This document shows, one piece after another, positions 1-9,776 of a stretch of DNA of 64,000 bases. A program made the position numbers and the translations under genes. The stretch covers positions 8,994 to 72,993 of the forward strand of contig JBCDFV010000022.1 of assembly GCA_039177555.1 (NCBI GenBank), written 5' to 3'. The stretch comes from JANQGH01 sp039177555. Lineage in GTDB: Bacteria; Pseudomonadota; Alphaproteobacteria; DSM-16000; Inquilinaceae. Positions within the stretch are counted from its first letter, which is position 1. Each line of letters opens with the position of its first letter. The notes beneath the pieces were generated by a model. That model saw nothing but the letters and a program-made list of their open reading frames with translations, was not told the origin of the DNA and ran no database searches.

Positions 1-281
1 CGATAGGCCCAGACATAGTGGCCCTCGTCCGGCGTACTTTGGTCGTCCAGAAAGGTCGGCTCGACGCTAACCCGTATGCCGTTCGTTTCGGATGTATACA
101 TGGTCCCATTACCGCCGCGTTTGCGCTTCGTGCCCCAAATGTGGTCCCAAAGCCGCCCTCCGTCCAGCCGCTTGGGCCTGCGGGCAGGTGCCGGCCCCCT
201 TGGCCAGGCGCTTGATTGCCTGCATTGCCGTGCCTATAACGCAATTGTGTTCGGGAAGTCAGGCGGTTTCCCGGGCATTCG
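1..281. other. Non-coding stretch at left edge
   Basis: I see no convincing gene here. The open frames are short, overlap one another in several frames and have no recognisable domain or ribosome binding site. It probably holds the promoter region of the tRNA gene that follows and the tail of whatever lies to the left of the window. Confidence 0.5.
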
Positions 282-355
282 GCGGGCGTAGCTCAATGGT
301 AGAGCAGAAGCTTCCCAAGCTTACGACGAGGGTTCGATTCCCTTCGCCCGCTCCA
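282..355 (+). tRNA. tRNA-Gly, anticodon CCC
   Basis: The 74-nt gene folds as a full cloverleaf. The acceptor arm GCGGGCG (282-288) pairs with CGCCCGC (345-351), the D-arm is GCTC/GAGC, and the T-arm has GGTTCGATTCC. The anticodon loop TTCCCAA gives anticodon CCC, which reads GGG. The 3' CCA is encoded in the genome (353-355). It closely resembles bacterial glycine tRNAs with this anticodon. The bottom pair of the anticodon stem is a G-A mismatch. It stands alone, and no integration scar is seen at its 3' end. Confidence 0.95.
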
Positions 356-696
356 GTTTCCGCACGTCCGCACGCGTGCCGTGGTACGGGGGCTGACATC
401 GCGTCGCATCTGCCATGCGCGGCGGCAATTGCCATTGACTTTCAGCCGGTCAAGGATCACCTAGACGTCGTCAAGAAGCTTCAAAAGCGCGCGACGCGCT
501 GCCGCCGATCCGTCTTCTCGCGAGGCGCGGACGGCTGAGTTTGACACCAGACGGCTAGAGGGGCCCACGGTTTGGGCTCGATCGCTTCTCGCGGTAACAC
601 GGGGGAGCGGCAGGCCTCGTCGTCGCCCAAACGGTCTGCCGGCCACGGGGTCTGGCGCAAGTGACCAACAAACGCTGATGTAAGGAGAAGAGCCGA
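356..696. other. Gene-free spacer between tRNA-Gly and the PfpI-like gene
   Basis: About 340 nt with no ORF that looks like a protein. The only feature I can support is the ribosome binding site AAGGAGA near 681-687 that serves the ATG at 697. No repeat or clear terminator is visible. Confidence 0.5.
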
Positions 697-1263
697 ATGA
701 CCGAGTCCCTCGCTGGCAAGACGATTGCGCTGTTGGTTGCGAATGGTTTTGAAGAAATTGAGATGACGGAGCCGCAAAAGGCTCTGTTGGGTGCGGGCGC
801 AAGCGTCAAGCTGGTCTCGTCGGAGACCGCGCTGGTCAATGGCTGGCACGGTGCCGCCTGGGGACACTATTTTCCGATCGATGGTGCGCTGTCGACCCAG
901 ATGGCGGCCGATTTCGACGCGCTGCTCGTTCCCGGCGGTCATCGCAGTATCATCGCCTTGGCGAAGAGCGCGCACACGAACCGTTTCCTGAAGGGTTTTC
1001 TGGATGGCGACAAGCCCGTGGTCCTGATCGGCGATGCGGCCAGCCTGCTGGTCGGTGCCGAGCGTGCCGCCGGCCGCAGCGTCGTCGCACAGGGCGAGAG
1101 CGCCGAGGCGCTGGGTGCCGCGGGTGCGACCGTTGACGGCGAGGCGACCAGCCAGATCGACGGGTCGCTGTTGACCGTTCGCGGCGGCCTTGAGGGGCCG
1201 GAGGTCACAAGCATCGTGATGGGCCACCTTGGGGGTGATGGCTCTGTCGCCGAGGCGGCCTGA
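697..1263 (+). CDS. DJ-1/PfpI-fold protein lacking the catalytic cysteine
   Basis: A 188-aa protein with the class I glutamine-amidotransferase-like fold of PfpI/YhbO. The N-terminus ALLVANGFEEIEM carries the conserved acidic residue (E19-E20), and LLVPGGH (77-82) is the first loop of the fold. The nucleophile elbow, normally AICHGP after a KPV strand, reads KPVVLIGDAASLL (106-118), so Cys is replaced by Gly112 and the following His by Asp113. Chaperone, glyoxalase or protease chemistry of the usual kind is therefore unlikely, and a binding or sensor role is inferred. Start: ATG with AAGGAGA upstream. It is monocistronic and ends at a strong hairpin. Confidence 0.85.
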   Translation: MTESLAGKTIALLVANGFEEIEMTEPQKALLGAGASVKLVSSETALVNGWHGAAWGHYFPIDGALSTQMAADFDALLVPGGHRSIIALAKSAHTNRFLKGFLDGDKPVVLIGDAASLLVGAERAAGRSVVAQGESAEALGAAGATVDGEATSQIDGSLLTVRGGLEGPEVTSIVMGHLGGDGSVAEAA

Positions 1264-1303
1264 GCCGTCGCGACACGACTAACCCCCTGATAGCGAGAAA
1301 ACT

Positions 1304-1335
1304 CGGGGCGCCAAACGGGTCGGCGCCCCGTTTTT
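1304..1335. terminator. Bidirectional intrinsic terminator
   Basis: A 9-bp GC stem, CGGGGCGCC (1304-1312) with GGCGCCCCG (1322-1330), a 9-nt loop, then TTTTT. On the minus strand the stem is followed by a TTTT tract. It therefore fits both the PfpI-like gene from the left and the peptide-transporter operon from the right. Confidence 0.85.
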
Positions 1336-1347
1336 GTGCCCAGCGCG

Positions 1348-2412
1348 TCAGGTGTCCGCGCCGCTTCGGGACGTTTCCCCCGACGGTTCCGTAGAAATGG
1401 TCAGCGGATCGCTGTCCCAATAGTGGCAGGCGGCCCGGTGGCCGTCCTCGACATCGACCAGCGGCGGTTCCTGTTGGGCGCACAGGTCGGTCGCGCGCGG
1501 ACAGCGGGTGCGGAAATAGCAGCCGCTGGGCGGGTTCAGTGGCGACGGCAGATCGCCGGTCAGCACCACGCGGGACTTGCTGCGCTCGGCATCCGGGTCG
1601 GGCAGGGGCACGGCCGAAATCAACGCCTGGGTATAGGGATGCCTGGGGTTGTCATAGATGCTGTCGCGGTCGGCCATTTCGACCAGCTTGCCCAGATACA
1701 GCACCATGATCCGGTGGCTGATGTGGCGGACGACGCTGAGATCGTGGCTGATGAAGATCAGGGACAGGTTCATGTCCCGCTGCAGCTCCATCAACAAATT
1801 GACGATCTGGCTCTGGATCGAGACGTCCAGCGCCGACACCGGCTCGTCGCAGATCACCAGCTTTGGCCGCAAGATCATCGCCCGGGCAATGCCGATGCGC
1901 TGGCACTGTCCGCCGGAGAACTCGTGCGGATAGCGGTTGATCATTTCCGGCATCAGCCCGACCTGGGCCATCAGTTCCCTGACATGTTCGCGCGCCTGCT
2001 GCTTGGTCACCTCCGGATTAAAGGTGCGCAGCGGTTCGGCGATGATATCGCCGACGGTCATGCGCGGATCAAGCGACGCCAGCGGATCCTGGAAGATGAT
2101 CTGCATGTCCTCGCGCTTCGAACGCATGCCGGACACCGACAATTTGGCCAGATCCTCGCCCAGCCAGACCACCTGGCCGCCGGTCGGGTCGATCAGCCGC
2201 AGGACGGCACGCCCCAAGGTCGACTTGCCGCAGCCGCTTTCGCCGACGATCCCCATCGTCTCGCCGGGTCTCAAGTCAAAGCTGATGCCGTCGACCGCTT
2301 TGACATAGTCGCGATGGCTGCTGAACAGGCCGCGCTTGGGCATCGCGAAATGCACCTTCAGGTCGCGGACGGATAGGATCGGCTGGCTGCTGGCTGTATG
2401 GCTGTCGGGCAT
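1348..2412 (-). CDS. oppF: Peptide ABC transporter ATP-binding protein (OppF/DppF type)
   Basis: A 354-aa ATPase that energises uptake of di- or oligopeptides as the partner of the OppD-type ATPase. Walker A is GESGCGKST (57-65). The signature is FSGGQCQR and Walker B is LVICDEPVSALD. The C-terminal oligopeptide-transporter tail contains CYFRTRCPRA and several further cysteines, as usual for this subfamily. I placed the start at the ATG of MPDSHTASS, 50 nt after the upstream ATPase gene. An in-frame extension to 2607 is open but would overlap that gene deeply. It is the last gene of a five-gene operon. Confidence 0.93.
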   Translation of the reverse strand: MPDSHTASSQPILSVRDLKVHFAMPKRGLFSSHRDYVKAVDGISFDLRPGETMGIVGESGCGKSTLGRAVLRLIDPTGGQVVWLGEDLAKLSVSGMRSKREDMQIIFQDPLASLDPRMTVGDIIAEPLRTFNPEVTKQQAREHVRELMAQVGLMPEMINRYPHEFSGGQCQRIGIARAMILRPKLVICDEPVSALDVSIQSQIVNLLMELQRDMNLSLIFISHDLSVVRHISHRIMVLYLGKLVEMADRDSIYDNPRHPYTQALISAVPLPDPDAERSKSRVVLTGDLPSPLNPPSGCYFRTRCPRATDLCAQQEPPLVDVEDGHRAACHYWDSDPLTISTEPSGETSRSGADT

Positions 2413-2462
2413 GCGGCTGATGGGCTTTGTGGGCTGGTTTTGCGGGCTGGCGATCGGGTCGG

Positions 2463-3527
<1,065 letters not shown>

Positions 3528-3561
3528 AACTTGATCATCCTTCTTTCGAACAACGCTTGAC

Positions 3562-4461
3562 CTAGCGGTCCTTCGGGTCCAGCGCGTCGCGCAGCCCGTC
3601 GCCGATGAAGTTCAGGCAGTACAGGGTCGCTGCCAGGAAGATGCCCGGGAAGATCAGCATCCAGGGCGCGGATTCCATGTTGTCCGCCCCTTCCTTGATC
3701 AAGACGCCCCAGCTGGTCATCGGCTCCTGGATGCCGAGGCCGAGGAAGCTGAGGAAGCTTTCCAGCAGGATCACCTTGGGCACCGTCAAGGTCATGTAGA
3801 CGATCACCGGGCCCAACGTGTTGGGGATGACGTGCCGGCGGATGATGTTGAAGTTGGAAACGCCGGACGCCTGGGCGGCCTCGATGAACTCCCGCCGGCG
3901 GACCGACAGGGTCTGTCCGCGCACGATGCGGGCCATGTCCAGCCATTCGACCGCGCCGACCGCGACGAAGATCAGGATGAAGTTCCGGCCGAAAACGACG
4001 ATCAGCAGGATGACGAAGAACATGAAGGGCAGCGAATACAGGATGTCGACGAAGCGCATCATCAACGTGTCGATCCGGCCGCCGAAATAGCCGGCCACGG
4101 CGCCATAGGTGACGCCGATGATCAGGCTGACCAGGGTGGCGATGATGCCGATCATCAGGGAGACACGGCCGCCCATCAGCACCCGGGTCAGCAAGTCGCG
4201 GCCATTGCCGTCGGTGCCGAAGATATAGAAATTGTCCACGGTCGGCGGCTGGCTGATGGCCGACCAGTTGATCGCGTCGATCGAATGGGGCGTCAGCATC
4301 GGCCCGAAGACGCAGAGGATCGCGATGATCGCGAGAATGATCATCGCGGTGACCGCCGCCTTGTTCTGCAGCAGGCGATGCCAGGCATCGCTCCACAGGC
4401 TGCGGCCCTTGATCGCTTGTGCGCCGACCTTGTCTTCGGAACCAAACGGGGTATCGGTCAT
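3562..4461 (-). CDS. oppC: Peptide ABC transporter permease (OppC/DppC type)
   Basis: A 299-aa inner-membrane permease. An N-terminal cytoplasmic segment is followed by a first membrane span (AVTAMIILAIIAILCVF), then the periplasmic region typical of OppC, and a five-span BPD permease core. The EAA-like loop sits around EAAQASGVSNFNIIRRHVIPN, which contacts the ATPases. The C-terminus FIGDGLRDALDPKDR is diagnostic of OppC/DppC. It starts 21 nt downstream of the OppB-type gene, so the two are co-transcribed. Confidence 0.94.
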   Translation of the reverse strand: MTDTPFGSEDKVGAQAIKGRSLWSDAWHRLLQNKAAVTAMIILAIIAILCVFGPMLTPHSIDAINWSAISQPPTVDNFYIFGTDGNGRDLLTRVLMGGRVSLMIGIIATLVSLIIGVTYGAVAGYFGGRIDTLMMRFVDILYSLPFMFFVILLIVVFGRNFILIFVAVGAVEWLDMARIVRGQTLSVRRREFIEAAQASGVSNFNIIRRHVIPNTLGPVIVYMTLTVPKVILLESFLSFLGLGIQEPMTSWGVLIKEGADNMESAPWMLIFPGIFLAATLYCLNFIGDGLRDALDPKDR

Positions 4462-4482
4462 CGCTGCTGCCTACCCTCCGCC

Positions 4483-5400
4483 TTACTGGTACCGAACCTT
4501 GGGGTCGAGCAGGCCGTAAAGCACGTCCACCACCAGGTTCAGAATGATGATCAGGGCGCCGTAGAAGATGACCGTGGCCATCACCAGCGGATAATCACGG
4601 TTCAGCGCCCCTTGCACGAAGTACCGGCCGATGCCGGGGATGCCGAAGATCTGCTCGATGACGACCGATCCGGTGATCAGCCCCGCCGCCGCCGGCCCGA
4701 GATAGGACACGACGGGCAGCAGCCCGCCCTTCAGCGCGTGGCGCACGATCGTCACGTGTTCCGGCAGGCCCTTGGCCCGCGCGGTGCGAATGAAGTTGGC
4801 GCGCAACGTCTCGATCATGCTGCCGCGCGTCAGGCGCGCGACATAGGCGACCTGCGGCAGCGCCAGCGCGATGATTGGCAGGATCATGCTGTCGACGCCG
4901 CGCCAGCCGCCGACGGGCAGCCAGCTCAGATAGATGCCGAAAACCAGGGTCAAGAGCGGCGCCATGACGAAGTTGGGGATCGCGATGCCCGACATCGCCG
5001 TGGCCATCACCCCGTAATCGTAGGCGGAGTTCTGTTTCAGCGCCGCCGTCGCCCCTAACGTCATGCCGACCACGGCTGCCAGGAACAGCGCGATGCCGCC
5101 TAACTGCAGGCTGACCGGGAAGCCCTGCGCGATGAGCTCGGTCACCGTGAAGTCGCGGGCCCTGAGCGAGGGGCCGAAATCGCCGCGCAGCACGTTGCCG
5201 AGATAAAGCCCGTACTGGACGACCAGCGGTCGGTCGAGATTGTAGCGCGCCGCGATGTTCGCCTCGACCGCCGGCGGCAACGCCCGCTCGCCGTCGAACG
5301 GGCCGCCGGGGGCCACCCGCATCATAAAAAAGGCGATCGTGATGATGATGAAAAGGGTCGGGATCGCGACCAGCAGACGTCGGACAACGTAGCTTAGCAT
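4483..5400 (-). CDS. oppB: Peptide ABC transporter permease (OppB/DppB type)
   Basis: A 305-aa inner-membrane permease. The N-terminus MLSYVVRRLLVAIPTLFII and the segment RVAPGGPFDGERALPP are hallmarks of OppB. The ATPase-contact loop is near RTARAKGLPEHVTIVRHALKG. The C-terminus VDVLYGLLDPKVRYQ is typical. It is separated from the upstream binding-protein gene by 233 nt, where I see no gene and no clear terminator, so readthrough from the binding-protein gene at a reduced level is likely. Confidence 0.94.
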   Translation of the reverse strand: MLSYVVRRLLVAIPTLFIIITIAFFMMRVAPGGPFDGERALPPAVEANIAARYNLDRPLVVQYGLYLGNVLRGDFGPSLRARDFTVTELIAQGFPVSLQLGGIALFLAAVVGMTLGATAALKQNSAYDYGVMATAMSGIAIPNFVMAPLLTLVFGIYLSWLPVGGWRGVDSMILPIIALALPQVAYVARLTRGSMIETLRANFIRTARAKGLPEHVTIVRHALKGGLLPVVSYLGPAAAGLITGSVVIEQIFGIPGIGRYFVQGALNRDYPLVMATVIFYGALIIILNLVVDVLYGLLDPKVRYQ

Positions 5401-5633
5401 GGCTTCACTTGCTTAACCGCCGCCGTCCGACGTGAGGGGGGCACGCGGGGCGTCGCACAAAACCGATGCCCATTGAGAGGGCTTCGCCTGCACGGCTCAA
5501 TTGCCGCGGCGGTGTGGCTGGAACTTGAGACACTGCACGATGGATGAACGCGGCGTGATGCCGTCACCATCGTCAAAAGGCGCGGAGGGGCGGCGCCGAT
5601 CACGACACCACCCCGTCCGCAAAACCAACAGGC

Positions 5634-7217
5634 TTAGCTGTTGTCCAGGGACAGCCACCGTGTCCGGTGAATGTCCTTGGTGTTGTCCACCCAGCCGACG
5701 ACGTACGGCGCGACCAGGTTCTTCGAGACGTAGTAGTAGATCGGGATGTTGGCCGCATCGTTCAGCGCGATGGCTTCGGCCTCACGCATGATTTCGGCGC
5801 GGGCGTCCAGATCGATGGTCTGCATCGCCTCATCCATCAACTGGTTGAACTCTTCGTTCTCCCAGCGGCCATAGTTGAAGTTGATGCCTGCTTCCAGCAG
5901 GTAGAGGAAGTTCTGGGCGTCCGGATAGTCGGCGATCCAGCCGGCGCGGGCGACCTGGAAGTCACCTTGCTCCAGATCGTTGTAGTGCACCGCGACGTCC
6001 GTGTTGAACAGCTCGGTGTCGACATAGATCTGCTGCCACATCGCCGCGACCGCCACCGCGATCCGCCGGTGGTTTTCAGACGTGTTGTAGCGCAAGACCA
6101 GGCTCAGCCGGTTGTCGGGGCCATAGCCGGCGCCCTCCATCAAGGCTTGCGCTTCGGCCAGCGCATCGTCGTAGGACATATCCTCATAAGGCGCGTTCGC
6201 GGGCTCGTAGCCGGCGAGCGGCGGTACGAAGCTCATGGCCGGGATCTCGCCGGTGCGCAGCACCTGATCGGTAATGGCCTCGCGGTTGACCGCCAGGTTC
6301 AGCGCCATGCGGACGTTCGGGTCCGACAGGGCCGGGTCGGTGCTGTTGATCGGGTAGTAGTAGATGCCGAGATACGGCGCGATCCGATAGGAATCGGGCA
6401 TCTCGCTGCGCAGGAAGTCGATCTGTTCAGACGCGAAATCCGTGTTGACGTCCAGTTCGCCGGCGCGGAAACGCCTCAAGGCAGCGGAACGGTCTTCCGT
6501 CGGGTACCAAAAGACCTCGTCGATGGCGACATTGTCATTGTCCCAGAACATATCGTTGCGGGCGAGATGGACGTGGGTCTGCGGAATCCACTCCTGCAGA
6601 ATGTACGGCCCGTTCACCTGGATGTTTTCCGGGCGGATCCAGGCGTTGCCATGTTCTTCGACAACATGCTGCGGCACCGGCCAGGCGGTGTAGTGGGTCA
6701 GCAGTTCCAGGAAGAACGGCGTCGGCTGCGCCAGCGTGATCTCCAGCGTATCGTCGTCGATCGCGCGCGCGCCAAGCTCGGACGGATCGGCGTCGCCGCT
6801 GTTCACGGCCTCCGCGTTCGCGATCGGGTACAGCAGCGAGGCGTATTGCGCGGCGGTTTCCGGGGTCAGGATGCGCTGCAGCGAGAAGACGAAATCGTCG
6901 GCCGTCACCGGCTCGCCATCCGACCAGACGGCGCCATCGCGCAAATCGAAGGTATAGACCAGGCCGTCATCGCTGATCGTCCAGTCGGTGGCCGCGCCGG
7001 GGATCGCCGTGCCGTCGGCCGCTTCGGTCAACAGGCCGATGAACATGTCGCCGATGACGCGATTTTCCCAGGTACCCGAGGCGAAGTGCGGGTCCAGCGA
7101 GTCCGGCTCGCCGGAGGCGCCCATGTGAATGACGCTCTGCGCCTGGGCGGCGAACGCCGCACCGACCGTAAACGAAAGCGCCAGCGCGCCTCGCGTCACC
7201 AATTTACGAATGTGCAT
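5634..7217 (-). CDS. oppA: Periplasmic peptide-binding protein (OppA/DppA, SBP family 5)
   Basis: A 527-aa precursor. The signal peptide MHIRKLVTRGALALSFTVGA ends in an AxA-type site at AQAQS. The body has SBP_bac_5 features: DPHFASGTWENRVIGDMFIG, VYTFDLRDGAVWSDGEPVTADDF, and PYLGIYYYPINSTDPALSD. It captures peptides for the four downstream genes. The ATG at 7217 has AGGGAAA a suitable distance upstream; the open frame extends to 7322 but without a signal-peptide-like start. The 260 nt upstream, shared with nothing else on this strand, should hold the operon promoter. Confidence 0.94.
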   Translation of the reverse strand: MHIRKLVTRGALALSFTVGAAFAAQAQSVIHMGASGEPDSLDPHFASGTWENRVIGDMFIGLLTEAADGTAIPGAATDWTISDDGLVYTFDLRDGAVWSDGEPVTADDFVFSLQRILTPETAAQYASLLYPIANAEAVNSGDADPSELGARAIDDDTLEITLAQPTPFFLELLTHYTAWPVPQHVVEEHGNAWIRPENIQVNGPYILQEWIPQTHVHLARNDMFWDNDNVAIDEVFWYPTEDRSAALRRFRAGELDVNTDFASEQIDFLRSEMPDSYRIAPYLGIYYYPINSTDPALSDPNVRMALNLAVNREAITDQVLRTGEIPAMSFVPPLAGYEPANAPYEDMSYDDALAEAQALMEGAGYGPDNRLSLVLRYNTSENHRRIAVAVAAMWQQIYVDTELFNTDVAVHYNDLEQGDFQVARAGWIADYPDAQNFLYLLEAGINFNYGRWENEEFNQLMDEAMQTIDLDARAEIMREAEAIALNDAANIPIYYYVSKNLVAPYVVGWVDNTKDIHRTRWLSLDNS

Positions 7218-7476
7218 TGCACGGTTTCCCTGTTGTTTTCTTTCAATTGTTCGCCGCATGCCGCAACTCAAAGGTCGAGCTGTCGTCCGGCGACGACCTG
7301 ACATGCAGAATAAGCATGACAAGTGCCTACACGAACCCTAGGCCGGGGGAACAGCGCGGGCAATTGGATTCTACGGACGCAAATCGCAAAGAGTCCGAGA
7401 ATTCGGAAATATTATTTCCAATGATCGCTGTTTGATCGCCGTGAGCGGCGCAAGCCCCGCGAAATCGCGTTTCGGG

Positions 7477-8559
7477 TCAAGCGGGGTGGTGTCGGGTCAT
7501 GCGCCATTGCAGCCCGACCAGCAGGCCAACCAGCGTCAGGGCGCCTGCCTGGTGAAGCGTGGCGATCGCAATCGGCACGCCCAGCAGCAGGGTGGCGATG
7601 CCCAGCCCGACCTGGACCAGCACGACAAGCGCCAGCCACGGCGCCAAGCCGCGGCCCGCGTCCACACGCCGCGCACGAACCGCCAGCGCGAGCACGACAA
7701 CGGCGCTGATGATGGCCAGCCAGCGGTGGATGAACTGAACCAGGGCCGTATTGTCGAACAGGTTCAACCAGGCCGGCACGATCGACAGCGCCTCGGCCGG
7801 CACCAGGGCGCCGTTCATCAGCGGAAAGGTGTTGTAGGCCAAGCCGGCGTCCAAGCCCGCGACCATGGCGCCCCAAAGCACCGTGACGGAAATCAGCGCC
7901 AGCGCGACCCAACCGTGACGGCGCAGGCCGGACGCGGCGCCGGACGCCTCGGTGGGCCCCCGCACGCTCAGCCCGACCCAGATCAACAGCCCGAAGATCA
8001 GGAATGCCAGGCCCAGATGGCCGGCCAGCCGGTAATGACTGACCGACGGCCGGTCGACCAGGCCGGATTGCACCATCACCCAGCCCAGCACGCCCTGCAG
8101 ACCGCCTAGGATCAGAAGACCGATCAGCGTCCAGCCTAGCCGTGCGCCTAAGCCCGTGCGACGGATCGTTCCGGCCAGCCAGAACCAGAGCAGGGGCAGG
8201 GCGAAGACCACGCCGATCAGCCGACCCCACAGCCGGTGCAGCCATTCCCAGAAAAAGATCGTCTTGAAGTCGTCCAGCGACATGCCGGTATTGATCAGCC
8301 GATATTCCGGCGTCTGGCGGTAGAGATCGAACACCCGGTCCCATTCCGCTTGGCTGAGCGGCGGCAGGGCGCCGATCAACGGCCGCCACTCCGCCATGGA
8401 CAGGCCGCTTTCGGTCAGCCGTGTGATCGCCCCGATCACCGCCATGGCGAACACCATGCCGGCAGCGACGAACAGCCAGGCGGAGATGCGCCGTCGGGCC
8501 GCTTGGCAATCGGCTGCGGTCGTAAGGGCAGGTGCGGAGGCCTGATCGATGGTGGTCAT
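7477..8559 (-). CDS. ctaA: Heme A synthase (COX15/CtaA family)
   Basis: A 360-aa integral membrane protein that oxidises the C8 methyl of heme O to make heme A for aa3-type cytochrome oxidase. It has about eight spans. The family signatures are TRLTESGLSMAEWRPL near the N-terminus, EFFWEWLHRLWGR-like FFWEWLHRLWGR, GVLGWVMVQSGL with SHYRLAGHL, and FIHRWLAI near the C-terminus, supplying the heme-ligand histidines. The start is the ATG of MTTIDQASAP; the open frame continues upstream to 9087 only as a shadow of the divergent gene. No other cytochrome oxidase assembly gene lies nearby. Confidence 0.94.
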   Translation of the reverse strand: MTTIDQASAPALTTAADCQAARRRISAWLFVAAGMVFAMAVIGAITRLTESGLSMAEWRPLIGALPPLSQAEWDRVFDLYRQTPEYRLINTGMSLDDFKTIFFWEWLHRLWGRLIGVVFALPLLWFWLAGTIRRTGLGARLGWTLIGLLILGGLQGVLGWVMVQSGLVDRPSVSHYRLAGHLGLAFLIFGLLIWVGLSVRGPTEASGAASGLRRHGWVALALISVTVLWGAMVAGLDAGLAYNTFPLMNGALVPAEALSIVPAWLNLFDNTALVQFIHRWLAIISAVVVLALAVRARRVDAGRGLAPWLALVVLVQVGLGIATLLLGVPIAIATLHQAGALTLVGLLVGLQWRMTRHHPA

Positions 8560-8682
8560 TGTCCGGTTGGCCGGCGGGGTTGGGTTAATCACACTATATC
8601 TGCCGGCGCTGTATCTGATATTGACGGCGCCGATGCAATGGCCACCCGCTGCGATGTCCGGTCGCGTCGGCGCGAGGAGGCG

Positions 8683-9075
8683 ATGGTCCAGAACCTGAGT
8701 GCGGTCACGTTGGTCGTCCGCAACTATGACGAGGCGATCGAATTCTACACCAAGAAGGTGGGTTTCGATCTGGTCGAGGACACGAAGTTGGGCGACGGCA
8801 AGCTCTGGGTCCTGGTCGCGCCGCGCGGCCCGGGCGGTACGCGCCTGCTGCTCGCCAAGGCCGATGGGGAGCGCCAGCAGGCGCGCATCGGTGACCAGAC
8901 CGGCGGCCGGGTTTTCCTGTTTCTCCAGACCGACGATTTCGATCGCGACCATGCCGCCATGCAGCGCGCCGGCGTCCGGTTCCGCGAGGCGCCGCGCACA
9001 GAGGCCTACGGCACAGTCGCCGTTTTCGAGGATCTCTACGGCAATCTCTGGGACCTGATCGAGCCGGCCCGCTGA
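8683..9075 (+). CDS. Glyoxalase/bleomycin-resistance-fold (VOC) protein
   Basis: A 130-aa single-domain VOC protein with two beta-alpha-beta modules: LSAVTLVVRNYDEAIEFYTKKVGF, then VFLFLQTDDFDRDHAAMQRAGVRF. It ends in FEDLYGNLWDLIEPAR, the usual metal-site strand in which Glu is retained. Such proteins bind divalent metals and act as small lyases, isomerases or resistance proteins; the substrate cannot be read from sequence. GAGGAGG sits just ahead of the ATG at 8683. It is divergent from ctaA with about 120 nt between the starts. Confidence 0.88.
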   Translation: MVQNLSAVTLVVRNYDEAIEFYTKKVGFDLVEDTKLGDGKLWVLVAPRGPGGTRLLLAKADGERQQARIGDQTGGRVFLFLQTDDFDRDHAAMQRAGVRFREAPRTEAYGTVAVFEDLYGNLWDLIEPAR

Positions 9076-9776
9076 TCGGAAATGCACGTTTGGCGGGTTG
9101 GTTCGCGAAGGCGGCTGGGCAGGTGAGGGTCGTGCCGTCCAGCGACGTTGGGCCGGACCCTGATGGCCGCCAGGTCATCAGTTTCCTGATCCTCTCGACC
9201 CTCTCGACCCGGTAGCGGAGAGCGGCCCGTTGGCAACACCGGTACCGTTGGTCGCGGCCCCGTTAACAGACCTTGTCCATGCGGCCGATCTGTCGGCAAG
9301 GCAGCAGCGGACCCCATAACCGTTCGCTGGGCGTTGACCCCTCGCCGCCATGTCCGTGCGTATCGCCGTTACGCGGGTGCGATCCATCTCTGGTTCGAGG
9401 CTTGACGAGGTGCACGGTTAACCGACGCGGCCGGCGCCGGCGATGCCGGTCGGGGCGGCGGAATTGCCGGCACCGGTTCGCTTCTGTTCCCGCCGGACAA
9501 CGCGTCATCGTCAGATCAGATGACGAGGCATGGCGCTCGGCGTGGCCACGACGGAGTCCATGTCGCGGGGACCGATGATTCAGAATAGCACGTGATGGAT
9601 AAGGATCAGATCGAAAAGGCAATGGGACCCAATTACTAAATCTAAAACAATATGATATGAACTCAATGAGATTGGCAATTCTGTCTGGGAACCAGCGCGG
9701 GTTCCGAAGGCAGAGTCCGTAGATTGTGGCGATCGGAGCCGGCGATGGGCGACTTAGGTCCGTCGGTTCGAGTCGA
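9076..9776. other. 700-nt gene-free stretch next to the integrase
   Basis: No frame here encodes a recognisable protein. The left two-thirds is GC-rich and contains a tandem 9-mer (CCTCTCGAC twice, 9191-9208). The part from roughly 9580 to 9700 is clearly AT-richer than the rest of the window. Together with an AT-rich block on the other side of the integrase (about 11065-11180) it looks like the residue of a foreign insertion. I find no tRNA and no long direct repeat that would mark an attachment site. Confidence 0.45.

Noticed and set aside
9191..9208. Tandem CCTCTCGAC repeat as a possible repeat array
   Set aside because: Only two copies with no spacer structure; chance in a GC-rich spacer is likely.
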